From Gammaproteobacteria bacterium (GTDB lineage: Bacteria > Pseudomonadota > Gammaproteobacteria > Xanthomonadales > SZUA-36): 64,000 nucleotides of DNA. Within the stretch, counting starts at the first letter, position 1, and each line of letters opens with the position of its first letter. Made by a program: the position numbers and the translations under genes. The notes beneath the pieces are model-generated. The model did not search any database. It was not told the DNA's origin and was given only the letters and a program-made list of their open reading frames with translations. Shown piece after piece: positions 61,418-64,000 of the stretch. The stretch is taken from contig JAJFLA010000044.1 of assembly GCA_021772935.1 (NCBI GenBank), forward strand, positions 87,364 to 151,363, read 5' to 3'.

Positions 61418-63352
61418 ATGCCTAAGAGGCCACGTCAGCACCAACTGGAAGCGGAATCGCGAGCAATGATTCGGACCACTATTCCTTCACGTTGGGTATA
61501 CAGAGATCTTGATCAGGACTACGGGATCGACTCCGAAATTGAAATATTCGACGAGAACGATCTTGCTAGCGGTGCGATATTCTTAGTGCAGCTCAAAGCC
61601 ACAGACGAAGTATCCTTAAACAAGGCATTAACACTATGGTTCCCAATTTCCAAAGGTGAATATTTCGCTTCACTCGACCTGCCGGTTCTGATAGTTCGAT
61701 ACCATGCCCCGAGCGGCCGCTTGTTCGTGCGGTGGTTCCATAATTTTGATCCGTACTACGGTAAAAGAACAGCTAAGGGCATTACGTTTCATCTTAATGA
61801 AAAAGATTGTTGGGGAGAATCAACAGCGGATCGACTTGAGAATGAAGTACAAGCATACAGGGAGTTGAGGTCTCCCAGATTAAATTGCCCGATTACATTT
61901 CAAGTATCGATTCAGCAGGATACAACACACGGCATACCAACTTTTAAATTGAATTCAAATCTTAGGCGAGCTGCAAACCAAATTTCTCATGTTATTTCTC
62001 TTGATGGCGACGAGAGCTCTCCGTACAAAATAATAATCGATGAAGATCGTATGGAGGTCCAGCTTGGGGCCACCCATGGTTTTACAATGCATACACCAAA
62101 AGGCTACGACGAAACTCTCGCTCAAAAGTCATTGCATTTTGATATTTTCATTGGAATTGGATTGGCACTAGATCTCCACGGGCATTCTATTGAAGGCGCA
62201 GAAATTATTGGGCCGTTTGTTGAGCACTCCCGAATATCGCAAGATATTAAAATTGCGTTCCCGATTGCACGGTGCTTGTCGTGCGCAAATCAGATGTATA
62301 AGGCACTCGAAATTGCCGAACGTTTTTTTGTGAGCGATTCCGCGGTCGACACCGCTCAAGTGCTAGTGTTTACTTTCATTGCAAATCATCGCCGACTTTC
62401 AAACTCAGAAAGAAACTTTGGAGTGCATGTTCTGAAGCGTATGGCTGATTGGGCAGAACAACATGGGCAGGATAATCGAGCGTCAATGCTCCATTACAAC
62501 ATTGCTAACTTGTTGCGGAGTGCCGGACGACTTCGAGAGTCAATCCGCGAGTACAGGGCTGCCGCACGACTAGATGAGACGTACCTTAGTAGAGCATATT
62601 TCTGGCAGGAGCTCGCAGGAGCAATGTTCGATGCTCAACGATATACGTTGTCTGTAGAATTCTATCGACGTGCGTTATCAATGGACAGCGATAGGGAAAC
62701 CAAATTATTATTTGCTGATGCACTGATGTTTAATGGCCAATTTCGAGAATCAGAAGAAATATTTGACCAAGAATTAAATGCCCCCCCAGAACCACGAGAC
62801 GCAGAATGGTCCTTGAAAAGCCATGCCCTTGCTTGGCTTCGCGAGCAAACCAAAATCGATGAGCATCATCGTCGGAAACCTGATTTCGGGGATGAGTTTG
62901 AACCAAGTAAGATTTCAGATGAGGAGGTTGAACGAATCTGTAGAGAAGCACTTCGATCAGATGCTCTGTCGGCGCTGGCCTGGTTTAGCCTTGGTGGTGT
63001 ATATCATCGTAGAGGCGAGACAGAGCCCGCGGCTAATTGTTTCTTGCTCTCTTCATTGATTGCCCCCAGAGATCTTGAATCTTGGGGGAACGTAATCGGG
63101 TTAGCGATGAACGACGGAAATATGGGTCTATTAGCCTATGCACTGTATGCTGGATACTCTCGTAACGGCCAAGACTTCTTGAGTCATGTAGCAGAGCGAT
63201 CTCCTGAAGCAAAAGAAGAGCTATTCGAGATTCTGTCAAAAGGTTTGGGCCAAATTGAAGTCGGGGAACGTGACTTGCTTCTCAGGTATCACACCTCAGA
63301 AGGAGTGTGGGAAGAAATGAGTCATACATGCCATCAAGACGTGGACGTATGA
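61418..63352 (+). CDS. DUF4365 domain protein with TPR repeats
   Basis: A 644-residue protein. The first 150 residues are a DUF4365 domain, a PD-(D/E)XK-related nuclease fold: Glu11/Glu13, YRDLDQDYGIDSEIEIFDE with Asp38 and Glu40, and FLVQLKAT with Gln58-x-Lys60. After a linker of unknown fold (about 160-300), TPR-like helical pairs run from about 335 to 600 (for example AGAMFDAQRYTLSVEFYRRAL and AWFSLGGVYHRRGETEPA). DUF4365 proteins are common in phage-defence islands. GGAG is 5 bp before the ATG. It appears to be transcribed alone. Confidence 0.8.
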   Translation: MPKRPRQHQLEAESRAMIRTTIPSRWVYRDLDQDYGIDSEIEIFDENDLASGAIFLVQLKATDEVSLNKALTLWFPISKGEYFASLDLPVLIVRYHAPSGRLFVRWFHNFDPYYGKRTAKGITFHLNEKDCWGESTADRLENEVQAYRELRSPRLNCPITFQVSIQQDTTHGIPTFKLNSNLRRAANQISHVISLDGDESSPYKIIIDEDRMEVQLGATHGFTMHTPKGYDETLAQKSLHFDIFIGIGLALDLHGHSIEGAEIIGPFVEHSRISQDIKIAFPIARCLSCANQMYKALEIAERFFVSDSAVDTAQVLVFTFIANHRRLSNSERNFGVHVLKRMADWAEQHGQDNRASMLHYNIANLLRSAGRLRESIREYRAAARLDETYLSRAYFWQELAGAMFDAQRYTLSVEFYRRALSMDSDRETKLLFADALMFNGQFRESEEIFDQELNAPPEPRDAEWSLKSHALAWLREQTKIDEHHRRKPDFGDEFEPSKISDEEVERICREALRSDALSALAWFSLGGVYHRRGETEPAANCFLLSSLIAPRDLESWGNVIGLAMNDGNMGLLAYALYAGYSRNGQDFLSHVAERSPEAKEELFEILSKGLGQIEVGERDLLLRYHTSEGVWEEMSHTCHQDVDV

Positions 63353-63930
63353 TTTCAGTTCCTGTAACCAAGCAGACGAATACAAAACTCGACCCGTGTG
63401 CTTCCCTAGCTCTACATCATAGGCCACCGTCAACGAGGTGTTTAGCGTGAGTTGCACTCTCGGCGGAAACCTGACCTGCTTTCAAGTCCTTTTTAGCCCC
63501 GTTTTTAACGGCTACTAACGTTGCAATCAGAGACTTCCCACCCCTACTGTCAACTGCCGGCAAAGCTCCAACAAGGGCTCCTGTACTGGCTCTGGAGGCC
63601 GGGCTTGCCGTTGTGGTGGCGGTAGGTGTCCCGCCATGTGCCACGATTGGCGTAGTGTAAGAATAGCGTAAGGATTTGCCACCATGGCTGAGTGTGTACC
63701 AAACGTGGGTTCAGGGTGGTGCGTGTCGGCTTTCATTGGGCAATATTGCAAGCAAGTTAATAGGGTATGTTATAGGGATATTTGTAATATGATATTTAAC
63801 AAACTGAAATTAAACGTAAAAAAGTATCAAAGTGGCTGTACATATATAATTCGTACTGGGGTAATCCCCCCATTAATTAATTGAATTCATAAGTAGAATT
63901 TTCTCGTAAACTAAACGAAGGAGATTCTTC
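63353..63930. other. 578-bp spacer before the IS3 element
   Basis: No gene I can support. Bases 63410-63720 are visibly more G+C-rich than the flanks and keep a minus-strand frame open for 75 codons (63417-63644) without a ribosome-binding site, perhaps a remnant. From 63760 the DNA becomes very A+T-rich up to the transposase start. A 66-codon plus-strand frame at 63684 is not convincing. Confidence 0.4.
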
Positions 63931-64000
63931 ATGAAAAAATCAAGATATAGCGATAGCCAGATACTGGCGATATTGAGCCAGGCCGAAGCCGGTACCCCTG
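63931..64000 (+). CDS. IS3 family transposase OrfA (truncated by window end)
   Basis: The first 23 codons are visible: MKKSRYSDSQILAILSQAEA. This matches the start of IS3-family OrfA, the helix-turn-helix subunit made ahead of the frameshifted OrfAB. GAAGGAG lies 8 bp upstream. The terminal inverted repeat should lie within roughly the previous 50 bp (around 63880-63910), but I cannot fix it without the other end. Confidence 0.85.
   Translation, partial: MKKSRYSDSQILAILSQAEAGTP

Overview
This 64-kb window reads as the chromosome of a gammaproteobacterium, probably marine or sedimentary. The evidence is the rplM-rpsI pair, a trpGDC cluster, coq7 (ubiquinone synthesis), DjlA, a large TonB-dependent receptor beside secreted peptidases, and the 'proteobacterial dedicated sortase' locus typical of marine proteobacteria. 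No genus can be assigned from sequence reading alone.

Layout. 0-5 kb: the lower part of the protocatechuate 4,5-cleavage pathway (galD/ligU-like fragment, ligJ, ligI, ligC) with an aldo/keto reductase. 5-16.4 kb: a ferredoxin-reductase flavoprotein, a PlsC-type acyltransferase with a YheT hydrolase, then a peptide-use group (M1 aminopeptidase lipoprotein, TonB receptor, S9 peptidase). 16.4-19.6 kb: a repeat-rich stretch in which two inverted pairs of a 72-bp palindromic repeat bracket a DDAH gene, tRNA-Gly(CCC) and an acetylpolyamine/histone-deacetylase-family gene. 19.5-24.1 kb: a beta-alanine/alanine cassette (Lrp regulator, alanine dehydrogenase, omega-aminotransferase, semialdehyde dehydrogenase) whose steps join up to acetyl-CoA and recycle pyruvate. 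24.3-30.5 kb: MAPEG protein, PduO-type cobalamin adenosyltransferase, DoxX, and a lipase-lipoprotein/decaheme cytochrome/MtrB porin operon for electron transfer across the outer membrane. 30.6-37.4 kb: housekeeping genes (hydrolase-OsmC fusion, gcvT, gcvH, cupredoxin protein, purC, djlA, rpe). 37.4-43.6 kb: class GN sortase, its VIT/VWA target, and the dedicated response regulator and histidine kinase; two MITE-like inverted-repeat elements have entered this locus. 43.7-53.2 kb: trpE, an aldehyde dehydrogenase, trpGDC, coq7, a DUF481 outer-membrane protein, a [2Fe-2S] protein, rplM-rpsI, tRNA-Gln(CTG).

53.4-64 kb is an accessory, visibly A+T-richer island downstream of tRNA-Gln. It holds a 983-residue protein with a possible nuclease domain followed by helical repeats, a three-gene cluster of unknowns ending in a zinc-ribbon/lipase-like/two-helix membrane protein, an HNH nuclease, a DUF4365-TPR protein, and the start of an IS3-family transposase. 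None matches a defence system I can name; the three-gene cluster (56.7-59.9 kb) is the best candidate for an undescribed system. No integrase is visible, but an imperfect copy of the sequence just after tRNA-Gln recurs near 60.05 kb.
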